This document shows, piece after piece, positions 1 to 10,319 of a stretch of DNA of 64,000 nt. Position numbers and translations under genes: made by a program. How positions within the stretch are numbered: the stretch's first letter is position 1; every line of letters starts with the position of its first letter. The DNA is from Candidatus Aminicenantota bacterium (GTDB lineage: Bacteria; Acidobacteriota; Aminicenantia; Aminicenantales; Aminicenantaceae). Under the pieces are notes generated by a model that searched no databases, was not told where the DNA came from, and saw only the letters and a list, made by a program, of their open reading frames with translations. Where the stretch lies: positions 119,475-183,474 of the forward strand of contig WVZL01000007.1 of the NCBI GenBank assembly GCA_011772495.1. Direction: 5' to 3'.

Positions 1-241
1 GGAGGAAATCCCGCCTCTGTTCCAGTTCATGCTGGAACTCGGTGTAAGCCTGCAAGACTGTCTCACCACCTTCAACTGGGGAATCGGATTTTACATTTTT
101 GTGCCTGAAGAAGAACTTGACCGGACGATCGAAACAGGCAGGAAGGCGGGTTATGAACTCCTGGACCTGGGCCAGGTGGAAGAGGGAGAGCGCTGCGTTA
201 TTTTTGAACCAGAGGGAATAACACTTCCTCCAGTCGAGTGA
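1..241 (+). CDS. purM: Phosphoribosylformylglycinamidine cyclo-ligase (PurM) C-terminal fragment, truncated by window edge
   Basis: Frame 2 read from the edge gives EEIPPLFQFMLELGVSLQDCLTTFNWGIGFYIFVPEEELDRTI..., matching the PurM C-terminal pattern (PPIF..., TFNxGxGM.xxVP...). Confidence 0.72.
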   Translation, partial: EEIPPLFQFMLELGVSLQDCLTTFNWGIGFYIFVPEEELDRTIETGRKAGYELLDLGQVEEGERCVIFEPEGITLPPVE

Positions 242-268
242 ATCGGGTTTTCCAAACGAAAAATAGTA

Positions 269-346
269 GGGGTCAGGTCTTAACTTTCAGCTTTTAAAAA
301 ATAAATAATCTGGGTATCGGGATCTTGAAGGCTAAGACATGACCCC
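269..346. repeat. Short REP-like inverted-repeat element (GGGGTCAGGTCTTA ... TAAGACATGACCCC)
   Basis: Imperfect terminal inverted repeats in intergenic DNA; same end motif recurs elsewhere in the window. Confidence 0.6.
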
Positions 347-416
347 TGTTTGGTTAAGAAAATCATTCACCGTAACCAACTTTTCTGCAATATTTTGAGT
401 CACTAATACTGGAGGA

Positions 417-2825
417 GTGGATATGTTCAGGAATTATTTGAAAATCGCCTTACGAAATATTCTCAGGAATAAAGTCTATTCAATCATAAACATTTCCGGA
501 TTAGCCATCGGTATGGCGTGCTGCCTTTTGATACTGCTTTTCATACAAGATGAGCTGAGTTATGACAGCTACCATGATGAGGCAGATCATATTTTTCGAC
601 TCGTAGCAGCGAATAAAGCTTCAGGTGAAGTGCGTCATTTGGCACCCGTAGGCGCTCCTTATGCTGAACTCTTCAGCAGTGCTTTACCCGAGATACGAAA
701 TGCCACCCGGTTTTATAAGCATCGTAGGGTATTGGTGAAATATGAAGATAAGAGATTTTTTGAGGAGCGCTTTTTCTTTGCAGATCCGACAGTCTTCGAT
801 GTCTTTTCTTTTCCCATGATGAGAGGAAATTCAGAAGCGGCCTTGGCCGCTCCTTTTTCAGTCGTCATCACTGAAGCCATGGCTCAAAAATATTTTGGTG
901 ATGAGGATCCAACCGCCAGAAGCATTATTCTGGATAACAAACACACCTTTAATATTACCGGTATCATCAGGGATGTCCCTCCTAATTCCCACTTTCGATT
1001 CGATTTTTTAGCTTCTCTGGAGACTTTGGCTGATCTCTATGGTCAACGGTTTCTAAAGCACCCGGGGTATATGTCTTTCTATACCTACCTCCTTCTTCAA
1101 GAGCATACAGATCCCGGTGAGTTTGAGCAGAAACTACAAGGAGTTGTGAAGCAGTTTCTTGGGGAACGGGTGGCCTCGCTGAGAAGCTTTTATCTGCAGC
1201 CTTTGAAGAGCATCCATCTGAATTCGCAAATTGAATTCGAAATCGAACCCAATAGCAATATGTCCTATATTTATATTTATTCTGCCATTGCGTTTTTTAT
1301 CCTGCTGATCGCTTCTTTCAATTTCATGAACCTTTCTACGGCACGGTCGGCCAGAAGGGCTAGAGAAGTCGGGATGAGAAAAATCCTTGGAGCTTTCCGT
1401 TGGCAGCTTATCAAACAGTTCCTCGGGGAATCCCTTATTCTGGCCTTGGTGAGCCTTTTGCTGGCCGTTGTGCTGGTTATATTGTTTCAAGGCTTATTCA
1501 ACTCTCTTATCGGGAAAGAATTAGCTTTAAACTTATTCGAAAGCCGCACAATCTTTCTTGGCTTTGCGGGAATCGTTTTCATCGTGGGTGTCTTAGCCGG
1601 GTTATACCCAGCGATTTTTCTTTCGGCCTTTGAACCCATACGCATTTTGAAAAGGAAAGTCGGAACTGGCGGGAAGAGTGGTTCCTTTCGGCGTATCCTG
1701 GTCGTGATGCAATTCACTATTTCGATTGTCCTCATCATCGGCACCTTGATCATCCGGAATCAGCTCAATTATATGCGCAGTCAAAACCTGGGTTTCAGCA
1801 AAGAGCAAGTCGTTGTCATTCCCATACATGATCGTGAGGCCAGGAAATCTTACGAATCCATCAAGACAGAAATCATGAAGAATACTTCAGTCATCAGCAC
1901 CTCAGCTTCCTCCAGCGTGCCCGGAAAACCTGTTACTAATATTGCCTACCGAGTAGAAGATGCCCAAGAAGATGAGCACGTGAGTGTAGACACATTTTTC
2001 ATCGATCATGATTTTCTGGAAACACTGGATATCAAACTTGCCTCAGGCCGCAATTTTTCTCAAGAATTTTCAACGGATCAGGCCGAGGCCTTCATCATCA
2101 ATGAAACAGCCGCCAGGACGTTTGGCTGGAGCAATGCTTTGAACAAGCAGATCATCTGGCCTTCTGATCTGCGGCGAAGAGATGCTATCGTTAAAAAGGG
2201 CCAGGTCGTCGGGGTGATAAAAGACTTCAATGTCACCTCTCTTCATCAAAGCATCGGGCCTGTTCTCTTACAAATTTCGCCTTCCAACTTTCGTTACCTC
2301 TCTGTCCGGATTGCCCCAGAGAATATTCCGAGGACACTGGCTTTTATTCAGGGAGAATGGAGCAGATTTTCACCTGCCTATCCCTTTGAATATTCATTCC
2401 TGGATGAAGACTTTGACAGGCTCTACAGAACCGACCAGAAAGTTGGCCGAATCATCGGCCTGTTTTCGACGCTGGCCATTTTTGTGGCTTGCCTTGGTTT
2501 GTTCGGGCTGGCGTCATTTTCGGCTGAACAGCGAACCAAAGAAATCGGGATCCGTAAGGTGCTGGGAGCATCTGTCTCGGGAATTGTTCTGTTTTTTTCA
2601 AGAGAATTCACGAAATGGGTCCTGGCAGCAAACCTCATTGCTTGGCCAGTAGCCTATTTTGTGATGAATAAATGGCTGCAGCATTTTGCCTATCGCACCA
2701 AGATCGGGTTCGGGATTTTTGTCCTGTCGGCTTTGCTGACCTTTGTCATTGCTTTCGTCACCGTGAGTTACCAGTCTATCAAAGCCGCAGTGGCCAACCC
2801 AGTGGATTCGCTTCGATATGAATAG
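417..2825 (+). CDS. FtsX/MacB-like ABC transporter permease
   Basis: 802 aa; duplicated FtsX cores (ARSARRAREVGMRKILGA; EQRTKEIGIRKVLGA), C-term ANPVDSLRYE; GGAGGAG just upstream (ATG at 423 likely the true start). Confidence 0.9.
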   Translation: MDMFRNYLKIALRNILRNKVYSIINISGLAIGMACCLLILLFIQDELSYDSYHDEADHIFRLVAANKASGEVRHLAPVGAPYAELFSSALPEIRNATRFYKHRRVLVKYEDKRFFEERFFFADPTVFDVFSFPMMRGNSEAALAAPFSVVITEAMAQKYFGDEDPTARSIILDNKHTFNITGIIRDVPPNSHFRFDFLASLETLADLYGQRFLKHPGYMSFYTYLLLQEHTDPGEFEQKLQGVVKQFLGERVASLRSFYLQPLKSIHLNSQIEFEIEPNSNMSYIYIYSAIAFFILLIASFNFMNLSTARSARRAREVGMRKILGAFRWQLIKQFLGESLILALVSLLLAVVLVILFQGLFNSLIGKELALNLFESRTIFLGFAGIVFIVGVLAGLYPAIFLSAFEPIRILKRKVGTGGKSGSFRRILVVMQFTISIVLIIGTLIIRNQLNYMRSQNLGFSKEQVVVIPIHDREARKSYESIKTEIMKNTSVISTSASSSVPGKPVTNIAYRVEDAQEDEHVSVDTFFIDHDFLETLDIKLASGRNFSQEFSTDQAEAFIINETAARTFGWSNALNKQIIWPSDLRRRDAIVKKGQVVGVIKDFNVTSLHQSIGPVLLQISPSNFRYLSVRIAPENIPRTLAFIQGEWSRFSPAYPFEYSFLDEDFDRLYRTDQKVGRIIGLFSTLAIFVACLGLFGLASFSAEQRTKEIGIRKVLGASVSGIVLFFSREFTKWVLAANLIAWPVAYFVMNKWLQHFAYRTKIGFGIFVLSALLTFVIAFVTVSYQSIKAAVANPVDSLRYE

Positions 2826-2985
2826 TTAAGAATCTTGGATCCGAAAACCTAACGCCTATTTTGTTCCTTTCGTGTTTGACATCAAATATTCTCAGTGCTA
2901 TATGCTAAGCAAGGTGCTGAGGAAAAATTAACTGCTCATGGTCAACTTTAGAGAAAAATCATGATTCCCTAGGAAGGAGGGCAAA

Positions 2986-3549
2986 ATGTCATTAATCCCG
3001 GCTTTTGAAATAGGATTATGGAATGCCTGGATTCTGACTATTTACTTTATTTTGACTGGCATGGTTCCACAATTTCTGGTTAGCAAGGAAAGAAAGGAGA
3101 AGATGGGATGGCCGCCGTTCAATAAAACCGAGAAAATCTTAGCTCTCATCACCCATGCTGTGATCATGCCTGTAGCCGCCATATATTCAATCTTTCTGCC
3201 ACTGAAATTAGGCACTGTATGGTTGTATGTTGGACTTCCCGTATGTTTCCTGGGGGGAATGATCCTTTTTATTGCTTGTATCAACATCATCGCGACTCCG
3301 CTTGGTGAGCCATTTTCCAAAGGTGTCTACCGCATTTCAAGACACCCGATTTATTTTGGCGGCTTTTTGGTATACCTTGGCATAGGCATTGCCTGTGCTT
3401 CCTGGCTATATCTGCTGTTCGCCTTTGCCTGGATAGTCCTGTGGAACATGGTATTGCCCACCGAAGAACGTGATTTAGTCGAGAAGTATGGCGATACTTA
3501 TCGTGAATACCTAGAAAGAACCCCAAGATGGATAGGAATCCCGAAATAA
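2986..3549 (+). CDS. Isoprenylcysteine carboxyl methyltransferase (ICMT)/PEMT-like membrane methyltransferase
   Basis: 187 aa, multiple TM segments, C-terminal YRISRHPIYFGGFL...EERDLVEKYGDTYREYLERTPRW motif. Confidence 0.8.
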   Translation: MSLIPAFEIGLWNAWILTIYFILTGMVPQFLVSKERKEKMGWPPFNKTEKILALITHAVIMPVAAIYSIFLPLKLGTVWLYVGLPVCFLGGMILFIACINIIATPLGEPFSKGVYRISRHPIYFGGFLVYLGIGIACASWLYLLFAFAWIVLWNMVLPTEERDLVEKYGDTYREYLERTPRWIGIPK

Positions 3550-3551
3550 AT

Positions 3552-3670
3552 GGGGTCAGACCAAGCTGATTGATTTATTATTAATAATTTATGGTCATTT
3601 TTTTGTAAAATTAGGCCTTAGAACAGTGATTTTAGGGTCGAAAACGTGCATTTAAGAAAGAATAGACTTC
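3552..3670. repeat. Truncated copy of ~225-bp TIR (MITE-like) repeat family
   Basis: Starts GGGGTCAGACCAAGCTgattgatt and shares interior (aGGcCTTAGAAcAGtGATTTTaGGGTCgAAAACgt) with copies at 27101 and 32439; right TIR not found. Confidence 0.6.
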
Positions 3671-3728
3671 CTGATTCGTAAAGAATCGATTTATTAGATT
3701 GAGCAACTGGATTATCGACGCCCGCTGC

Positions 3729-4535
3729 TTATTGCTTCTCGCACCAAATTTTATGTAAGCCTGTGCTTTTTACAGTTATATAATTATTTCTTGTCCAATC
3801 CAGGTCATAGCTGCACAGACTTTTCCATACAAAGGCGTCTAGAAACTCGATTTGAATGGAAACTATTTGGTCTGAATCGACGCCTCGGGTCTCAGATTTC
3901 TTTTTGCGAACAATAGTAGGCGTGGGCTCCCATCTTCCGTTAATCTTTAACTTGTAGCGAATTCTGAATACAGAATCATTGTTAATGAAGACGTTAAATC
4001 TCCTGGTGGATCGATTCTGGGGGCAGTTTCTATTCACCGATAGTGATTTGATATCTCTCAACAGGGTGCCACGCAGGGAAGGAAGATCCTTGGTGATTCT
4101 CGTACAATATCCTGTGAAATTTTCGCCTTCGAATAAAGTGACGTGTACGAAGACCCTGAGCTTGATGGATTTAATTGGCACATTTCTTACAAAGTGTGAC
4201 ATCGGAGGATATCCAGTATATTTGTCGATCAGTCTGATCGCATCTGTATCCCAAAAACTGAGAGGATGGGTGTTTTCTGTTTCAACGTAGACCCGACGGG
4301 CATCACCTGAATAGTTCTCACGGCTATATACGAGAAAGTAGTGGTTCGGATTACCTGGATATGGCCTAGCTTGTGGCATCGGGCTATCAAAGCCAGCCTC
4401 GGCAGCGGCCTCCGCTAGACTCTTGTTCCAAGTAGAAACGGAATCATCGCCACTAGTTTTTGTGACGCTCGGCGGGGCCAGATAAAAGTGACATAAGATG
4501 ATGAGGCCTAAGATCATAACTTTTAAAACACGCAT
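3729..4535 (-). CDS. Secreted beta-gamma-crystallin-like protein (paralog 1)
   Basis: Signal peptide; two Greek-key motifs YxxxxYxG/FxxxxFxG (VYSRENYSG; LFEGENFTG). Confidence 0.6.
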   Translation of the reverse strand: MRVLKVMILGLIILCHFYLAPPSVTKTSGDDSVSTWNKSLAEAAAEAGFDSPMPQARPYPGNPNHYFLVYSRENYSGDARRVYVETENTHPLSFWDTDAIRLIDKYTGYPPMSHFVRNVPIKSIKLRVFVHVTLFEGENFTGYCTRITKDLPSLRGTLLRDIKSLSVNRNCPQNRSTRRFNVFINNDSVFRIRYKLKINGRWEPTPTIVRKKKSETRGVDSDQIVSIQIEFLDAFVWKSLCSYDLDWTRNNYITVKSTGLHKIWCEKQ

Positions 4536-4845
4536 GATTAACCTCCTAAATATTTGAATTTATAATGATTTGTTTTTATTTCATTCCGATCTGCCTTTAT
4601 AAAGAAGGCGTTTGTAAAAAGGAACTAAGAATCGGATAGCAAGAGAGACACTATGTATGTTTTTAAAATCTGCACGTCGAATCTCCCTCCTCTCGTCATG
4701 AAAGACCGCAAATCATGATGAGAGAAGGCACCGAGGCAAGCAATGCCAAGTTCGAACACTGATTGAAACTTTTATGTTCGGTCTGGAGATAGCAAAGCAA
4801 AAGAAATTGAAAAAGGAACTTGACGGGGGAGCCGAAGCCTGCTGC

Positions 4846-5628
4846 TCATTTCTTCTCACACCAAATTTTAATCCCTTTGTGCTTTATGGTTATAGTGTTG
4901 TGTCTTTTCCAGTCCAGATCATGCTTGCATAAGTCTTTCCATATCACCATATCCAGATGTTGTATTTCAATAGTAACTATTTGATTAGAACGGACGGAAG
5001 GAGTTTCTGATTTTCCGGCACGAACAGGATTCCAGAGCTCCCATTCCCCATTAACATTCAGTCTGTATCTAATTCTTGTCCCTCCGTTGTTTTGGATGGT
5101 AAAATTAAATATCTTGGTAGATAGATTTTGCGGGCAAGGGCCTTGTACTTTAATTGATCTGATATAATCCAATACAGGGCGCAGCGAGGGCGTATTCTTT
5201 GTAATCGTCAGGCAGTATCCCTTATAGTTTTCTTCTTCATATAAAGTGACAGAAACATAGGGATAAGTTTTGATGGATTTAATTCGAACATATATATACG
5301 ATTCCGGAGACCCTCCCCATTTATCACCTATTCTAATCCCGTCATTATCCCATAAGTAATACAGACGTGCACACTCAACTCCCGGGTAGTAGACGCGGTA
5401 GGCATTGCCTGTGTAGTTCTCCCCATCGTAAACCATAAAGTATTGACCCATCTGTTGAATTGCATTTGGCATCGCACAATCAAAGCCGGCGTCTGCGATG
5501 GGCTCAGATAGATTCTCGTCTCCAATAGAGACGGGATCATCGTCACCAGTTTTTGTGAGGCCAGGAGGGGTAAGATAAATAATACATAAAATGGTAAAAC
5601 CTAAGATCATTGTTTTTAAAATACGCAT
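4846..5628 (-). CDS. Secreted beta-gamma-crystallin-like protein (paralog 2)
   Basis: Clear paralog of 3729-4535; YDGENYTG and YEEENYKG motifs; shared signal peptide and C-terminus (KIWCEKx). Confidence 0.6.
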   Translation of the reverse strand: MRILKTMILGFTILCIIYLTPPGLTKTGDDDPVSIGDENLSEPIADAGFDCAMPNAIQQMGQYFMVYDGENYTGNAYRVYYPGVECARLYYLWDNDGIRIGDKWGGSPESYIYVRIKSIKTYPYVSVTLYEEENYKGYCLTITKNTPSLRPVLDYIRSIKVQGPCPQNLSTKIFNFTIQNNGGTRIRYRLNVNGEWELWNPVRAGKSETPSVRSNQIVTIEIQHLDMVIWKDLCKHDLDWKRHNTITIKHKGIKIWCEKK

Positions 5629-5673
5629 GATTAACCTCCTACATATTTGAATTTATTATGATTTCCTTCTTAT

Positions 5674-7413
5674 TCATTCTGATTGTTCCTTATTGACAAG
5701 AACCAACTCCCGCATGTAGAGCAGTTCTGGTTTGTGGCCTGTCATATCGAACAAGGCAAGGTTGATTCTTCGGCTTTCTGCTGGCGGGTTGATTAAAGAC
5801 GTTTCGAACACTTTTGTTTCTCCGGCCCCGAGGTTTTCCAGCAGCTTCTGATCGACCAGTTTATCGTTGAGTCGGACGCGCAGCAGCAAGTAGGGCCAAA
5901 CATGCCCGCTCGCATTCCGTATCCTTCCGTGCAGGATAAACGGCTGTCCCACTGGCGCCAGGATCATATCTCCGGTGAGGGCCAGAGGGCTGCCGTCCAA
6001 GCCGATTACCTTGTCGACCAATAATTCGGCTGTTCCTGCTGTAGTCCTTCCCGCAGCGACAAAATATCGGATGACGGGAATGGAAAACTCTACTGCAGGC
6101 TGGAGGATGTGAAGAGTGACTTCATGCAGCCCGGGAATGAGGGTAGGAAGTCCAGGCGGGTATCCTGAATCAATCGTGATTTGGTCAGCCATGGCGAGGA
6201 ATCGCGTCACCAAGCCAAAGGGATGGCCGTCGATCAGCCACTGGGCCTGCAGAATGCCCGTTCCTTCGTACTTGAGATCCACGAACACTCGCAAAGGGCT
6301 GGTACCCTTGGGGACGACAGTATAAGGCTTGCCGTCCTCGAAGCGCAGCTGAAGGTAAGAGATTGCGAAAGGCGCGCGAGAACCGGTTGCCGGTACAACC
6401 TTTACAGACAGAGAGACAGGGATCCGTTCGCCGTCTCGGATATCAAAGGCGGTCACGGCGTATAGGGCTTCCCGATTGTAGATGTGGGTGACGCTCAACC
6501 CGCTTCTAGGTAGAGACGTACCGTCTCCAAAATCCCAGTCAATGACCAGCGAGTCGAAATTGATGGCCATGAGCATTGCGGATTCTCCTACGCGTGGCTC
6601 CGGGGGTGTGCACGTGATAAGCCGCGGCGGAAGTATTGCGACGGAGACCATAGCCGTCTCTACGGCACCGCCTCCGTCATAGGCGCGTACTAAGTATGAC
6701 CCGCTAGTCGAATAGACATGGCTGATTTCAGGAGGCGAGGTATCGTTCTCTATTGTACCGTCGCCGAAATCCCAACGGATAAGAGTGGAGGAAGAGAAAT
6801 TCACGGCTGTAAAGACGACAGTCTCGCCAGCCCGCGGTTGGGAGGGTGCGAACCGAATAGAGGGCGGACTACCGACCTCAACGTTAGCCTTGATAGGGTG
6901 TTCCGAGGTTCCGGCCATGTCGATAGCGGTGACGATATAGACCCCGGCCGTTGCGTATATGTGGATTTCGGTTCTTCCTCCTAAAGGTAGGACTGTACCG
7001 TCACCGAAATCCCAATGCACCTGGTCGGAGAGGAAGTTGACGGCTGTGAAGGTGACGGGTTGAGTGGCTCTGGGCGAGGTAGGAGTGTAATCGATCAGGC
7101 GTTTTTCCCGGATGGTGATGGTCACAGTCTCCACCCCCACCAAACCACTGGCGCTGACAAGGTAGGTGCCCTGCTTGCGAAAAGCGTGTGTCACCGAGGC
7201 CCCGTTGGTAAAAACGACCGGAGTTCCATCGCCAAAATTCCAATCAAGCTCCGAGGCACCGGGGTTGGTTACGGTGAAAGTGACGGTTTCCTCTACATTT
7301 GGGTCTCCAGGCGTGTAGACGATGGCAGCGTTCGCAGGCAGAGCTAGGCCAAGGAGGATCATGGCCCCGAAGATATTTTTCCTCTTCAATACCAAGGTCC
7401 TGAACTGTCTCAT
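5674..7413 (-). CDS. Secreted protein with four PKD repeats
   Basis: Four FGDGT repeats (DWNFGDGT, HWDFGDGT, RWDFGDGT, DWDFGDGT); start likely MRQFRTLVLKRK at 7413, not 7467. Confidence 0.8.
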   Translation of the reverse strand: MRQFRTLVLKRKNIFGAMILLGLALPANAAIVYTPGDPNVEETVTFTVTNPGASELDWNFGDGTPVVFTNGASVTHAFRKQGTYLVSASGLVGVETVTITIREKRLIDYTPTSPRATQPVTFTAVNFLSDQVHWDFGDGTVLPLGGRTEIHIYATAGVYIVTAIDMAGTSEHPIKANVEVGSPPSIRFAPSQPRAGETVVFTAVNFSSSTLIRWDFGDGTIENDTSPPEISHVYSTSGSYLVRAYDGGGAVETAMVSVAILPPRLITCTPPEPRVGESAMLMAINFDSLVIDWDFGDGTSLPRSGLSVTHIYNREALYAVTAFDIRDGERIPVSLSVKVVPATGSRAPFAISYLQLRFEDGKPYTVVPKGTSPLRVFVDLKYEGTGILQAQWLIDGHPFGLVTRFLAMADQITIDSGYPPGLPTLIPGLHEVTLHILQPAVEFSIPVIRYFVAAGRTTAGTAELLVDKVIGLDGSPLALTGDMILAPVGQPFILHGRIRNASGHVWPYLLLRVRLNDKLVDQKLLENLGAGETKVFETSLINPPAESRRINLALFDMTGHKPELLYMRELVLVNKEQSE

Positions 7414-7423
7414 TTCTGTCTCC

Positions 7424-9481
7424 TTAAAATGACAAATCAAGCTGGCCAAACCAGGCTGTGTAATCACGAATGTACCCCTGCATCTCAGACCGATTATAGC
7501 TGCTGCGGAGGGAAAGGACTAAGCTGCTGACCTGGATCCAGGGGACCCATTTCTGCACGTTCAGATTCAGGTTCCCTTCCAGATTGAGGAAGCGGGAGAT
7601 ACCTGGGCTCCCGGCTTCGGTCTGCGAATAAGAGCCGTTAAAGGAAACGGAGACGATCTGAGGAATGAACCAGACTTCGGCGAGCAGAAAGGAATTGAGC
7701 ATCTTTTGGCGTTCATCTTGCGCGGGCATGTTTATCCCCGAATAACCCAAGGTCGGCATCAGGGTCAGCCAATTCCCGATCCGGAACGCGCCACTCAGGT
7801 TAGCGGTCAAATTCCGGTTGTCAAGCTGAGGATTGCTGGCGCTCGATAAGCGGGCATTGGTCAGGCTTAAAGTGATATTCCCGGTTCGGCCTAAAATCCA
7901 GTTCAGCGCTCCGGACAGCTGGAGGCCTTGGCTGTCCTGCGGGGAGAACACTTCGCCCTCTATGATGGAGGAGTCCTGGGAATCGTACTTCAAGCTGAAA
8001 TTGAAGGAGAACGGATTAGATAGAGTCCAGATCAGGTTCAGGTTGGCGTTCCTATTCTTGGTCGTCGTCAGGTTAGGCTTGTCGTCCACATTGTCCCGGG
8101 CCTCCAGATAGGAGCCGCTGAGATTGACCCTCCCTAGGTTGAGGCCGAGATTGGCATCATAGATTTTCCGGTCGTTGGCAAAATAGGAAAAGCCGATGGG
8201 ATTGAACTGCGGACTGATCCGGCGGAAGTTGGCGCTCAGGTTGAAACTTCCCAATAGGGCGCTACCGCTTAGCCGCCAGGCGGTTCCTCGAAGCGCATCC
8301 TGATCATCTTCGAGGTTCCCGTCATAGCGGCTCTCAGCGTACTCCCCGCCGAGCGTCACTTTATTCGAAAACAAGCTTATTATCGGGAGAAAAGCCAGAA
8401 CGCGGCCTTGGCGGGCCATGCCTCCCCACATCACACCGACGTTGGAACCAAGACTGGGATCGTCTTTGCCAGCCACGTAAACGACTTTGAACGACAATCG
8501 ATCCTTCCAGAACCGGCTGCCCAACGCTGCTCCGTATAAGGACAGGCCAGGCTTGGGCACGCCGAAACCAGAAAAACCCTGAGGCTGCTGGGCGCTGACG
8601 TCGAAGAGATGGATAGAAGCTTTTCGGCCATAGAACGCGTATTCCACCCCTCTCCGGCCCAAACCTGAAACAGTAAAATCAGATTCCTGGATGTTGATAT
8701 CCCCGACTCTTAGAGTGTGCTCTCCATGAGTCACGGACAGCATCATGTTGGACAAGTCGAAGGGGTTGCTGCCTTCGGGTGGCTCTCCAGCATAGATGAA
8801 ATTCGAATCCAAGCCTAGGCCGAATCGGTTCTTATTGAAATTCCAGGCAACGCGGAAGTTCCCGTCGGCAGTCGCGATTGAACTTTCGGGGTCAGACGAA
8901 CTTTGTTGAATTGGGATCCTGACGCTGGCGTTCAGATCGATCGGCATTTTATATTTTCGGACCATCTGTTCATCTTCGAGAGGTCCAGTCGGAACCGGAG
9001 GGAGGAATGCGCCGCTCTCATCGACTGCTCGGAACGTTGATTCCGGTGCTCCCTGAGGCAAAGCTAGTGTCTGGCCATTGATCGATACCTGAATGAAATA
9101 ATCGAATTCGAGACCAGAGAGCACCGAAGTGTCAAAATTACAGACATAGTCCATCCCGGATGAAGTCTCCATGGGTCGGACCTGGAAATCTTCCAGGTCT
9201 GGGGTCCGGTAGTAGAAGCGCATCCAATCTGCCTGGCCGGCCACTATGGCCTTGATCTCCAAGGACTCCCCGCGTTTGAAAGCTGTCACCGGAGTGTGGT
9301 CGATGGCGGTATCGGCGCCTTCTTGTTGCGATCCTAGCAGAGGAGAGAAGCCCAAGAGAATACAAATCCAAAATATGATGGCAGCGAGTCTACGGCTATA
9401 GTCTCGGCCTTCTCTCGAAATTCTGACTTTTTCTCTCATGGATATAAGAGCACTTTTTTCTAATTGATATAAGAAACCCAT
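7424..9481 (-). CDS. Outer-membrane beta-barrel protein, hypothetical
   Basis: 685 aa, signal-like N-terminus, alternating amphipathic strands, C-terminal aromatic residue (DLSF); immediately upstream of the PKD gene. Confidence 0.65.
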   Translation of the reverse strand: MGFLYQLEKSALISMREKVRISREGRDYSRRLAAIIFWICILLGFSPLLGSQQEGADTAIDHTPVTAFKRGESLEIKAIVAGQADWMRFYYRTPDLEDFQVRPMETSSGMDYVCNFDTSVLSGLEFDYFIQVSINGQTLALPQGAPESTFRAVDESGAFLPPVPTGPLEDEQMVRKYKMPIDLNASVRIPIQQSSSDPESSIATADGNFRVAWNFNKNRFGLGLDSNFIYAGEPPEGSNPFDLSNMMLSVTHGEHTLRVGDINIQESDFTVSGLGRRGVEYAFYGRKASIHLFDVSAQQPQGFSGFGVPKPGLSLYGAALGSRFWKDRLSFKVVYVAGKDDPSLGSNVGVMWGGMARQGRVLAFLPIISLFSNKVTLGGEYAESRYDGNLEDDQDALRGTAWRLSGSALLGSFNLSANFRRISPQFNPIGFSYFANDRKIYDANLGLNLGRVNLSGSYLEARDNVDDKPNLTTTKNRNANLNLIWTLSNPFSFNFSLKYDSQDSSIIEGEVFSPQDSQGLQLSGALNWILGRTGNITLSLTNARLSSASNPQLDNRNLTANLSGAFRIGNWLTLMPTLGYSGINMPAQDERQKMLNSFLLAEVWFIPQIVSVSFNGSYSQTEAGSPGISRFLNLEGNLNLNVQKWVPWIQVSSLVLSLRSSYNRSEMQGYIRDYTAWFGQLDLSF

Positions 9482-9720
9482 TCGTTTATCAAGGTTAGAA
9501 GTCTATTGGTCAATCCTAGCCGTTCGAAATCGCTTATTTTTAATGTTATAAATACTCTAAAAAATCGTAAAGATATGCTCAATCCTCTTTAAGGATGAAT
9601 CTTGCGATGATTTTTTTTTAATTTTTCATCACCCCCAAGGAGGATATTAAGCTTGAAGAGAAGTAGAAAAAATCTTCCAAAGAAGATAAATTTTAGACGC
9701 TTTACTTCCATACTTCTGGT

Positions 9721-9758
9721 GGGCGGTTAGCTCAGTTGGGAGAGCGCAGCGTTCGCAA
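9721..9758 (+). repeat. tRNA-Ala(CGC) 5'-half (putative att site, copy A)
   Basis: 38 nt identical to positions 1-38 of the intact tRNA at 15289-15361; homology ends in the anticodon loop. Confidence 0.85.
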
Positions 9759-10319
9759 GACGACATCCCCCCTGATGCGTAAATCCTTGATTTTGCCAGG
9801 AATATCAATATTATCAGCGACTTACCTTTAATCTTCCTTTTAGTCCCAGTTTCATATTTTTAGCAATTTTTAGTCTTTTTTGTCACAGATTGGGCACACG
9901 GGTATGAATTCATACTGAAATAGAGAAGCGGACACTATTTTCAGCGTAGGCCAGTCGAATTGTTATATTTACAATGTTGACACGCTTTTCTTTAAGAATT
10001 TGCATCTTTATTCAAGATATGGTAATAATTGAACAAAATGAGTTTTAAATTCTTCTAACTCAGCACAATAGACCTCCTTTCTGTTGAGATTTATTCGTGC
10101 TGTCTTATTTTTATGTTAAGGAACACAATCATGCTCCAGATAATAAAAATAGAAGATAAGAGTGTTTTTGATAGGAAAGAATACAGAATTCCATGAATTC
10201 CGCAAACGAGCAAGATAAACAAGGTAACACGGAATGGAAAAGAGATTGAAGGAAAGCGAGAATGCAAGATTGAATTGCGGAGAATACTTTTCTTCAGGAA
10301 GAGAAAGAGACGGAAAAAG

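Noticed and set aside
1134-1829. Minus-strand ORFs inside the FtsX permease
   Set aside because: Shadow ORFs in a strongly coding plus-strand gene, low-complexity composition.
6116-7347. Plus-strand ORFs opposite the PKD gene
   Set aside because: Arise from repeated PKD coding on the other strand; no family motifs.
9721-9758. Complete tRNA genes at 9721 and 12708
   Set aside because: Only positions 1-38 are present; no matching anticodon 3' strand, T-arm or acceptor 3' strand follows.
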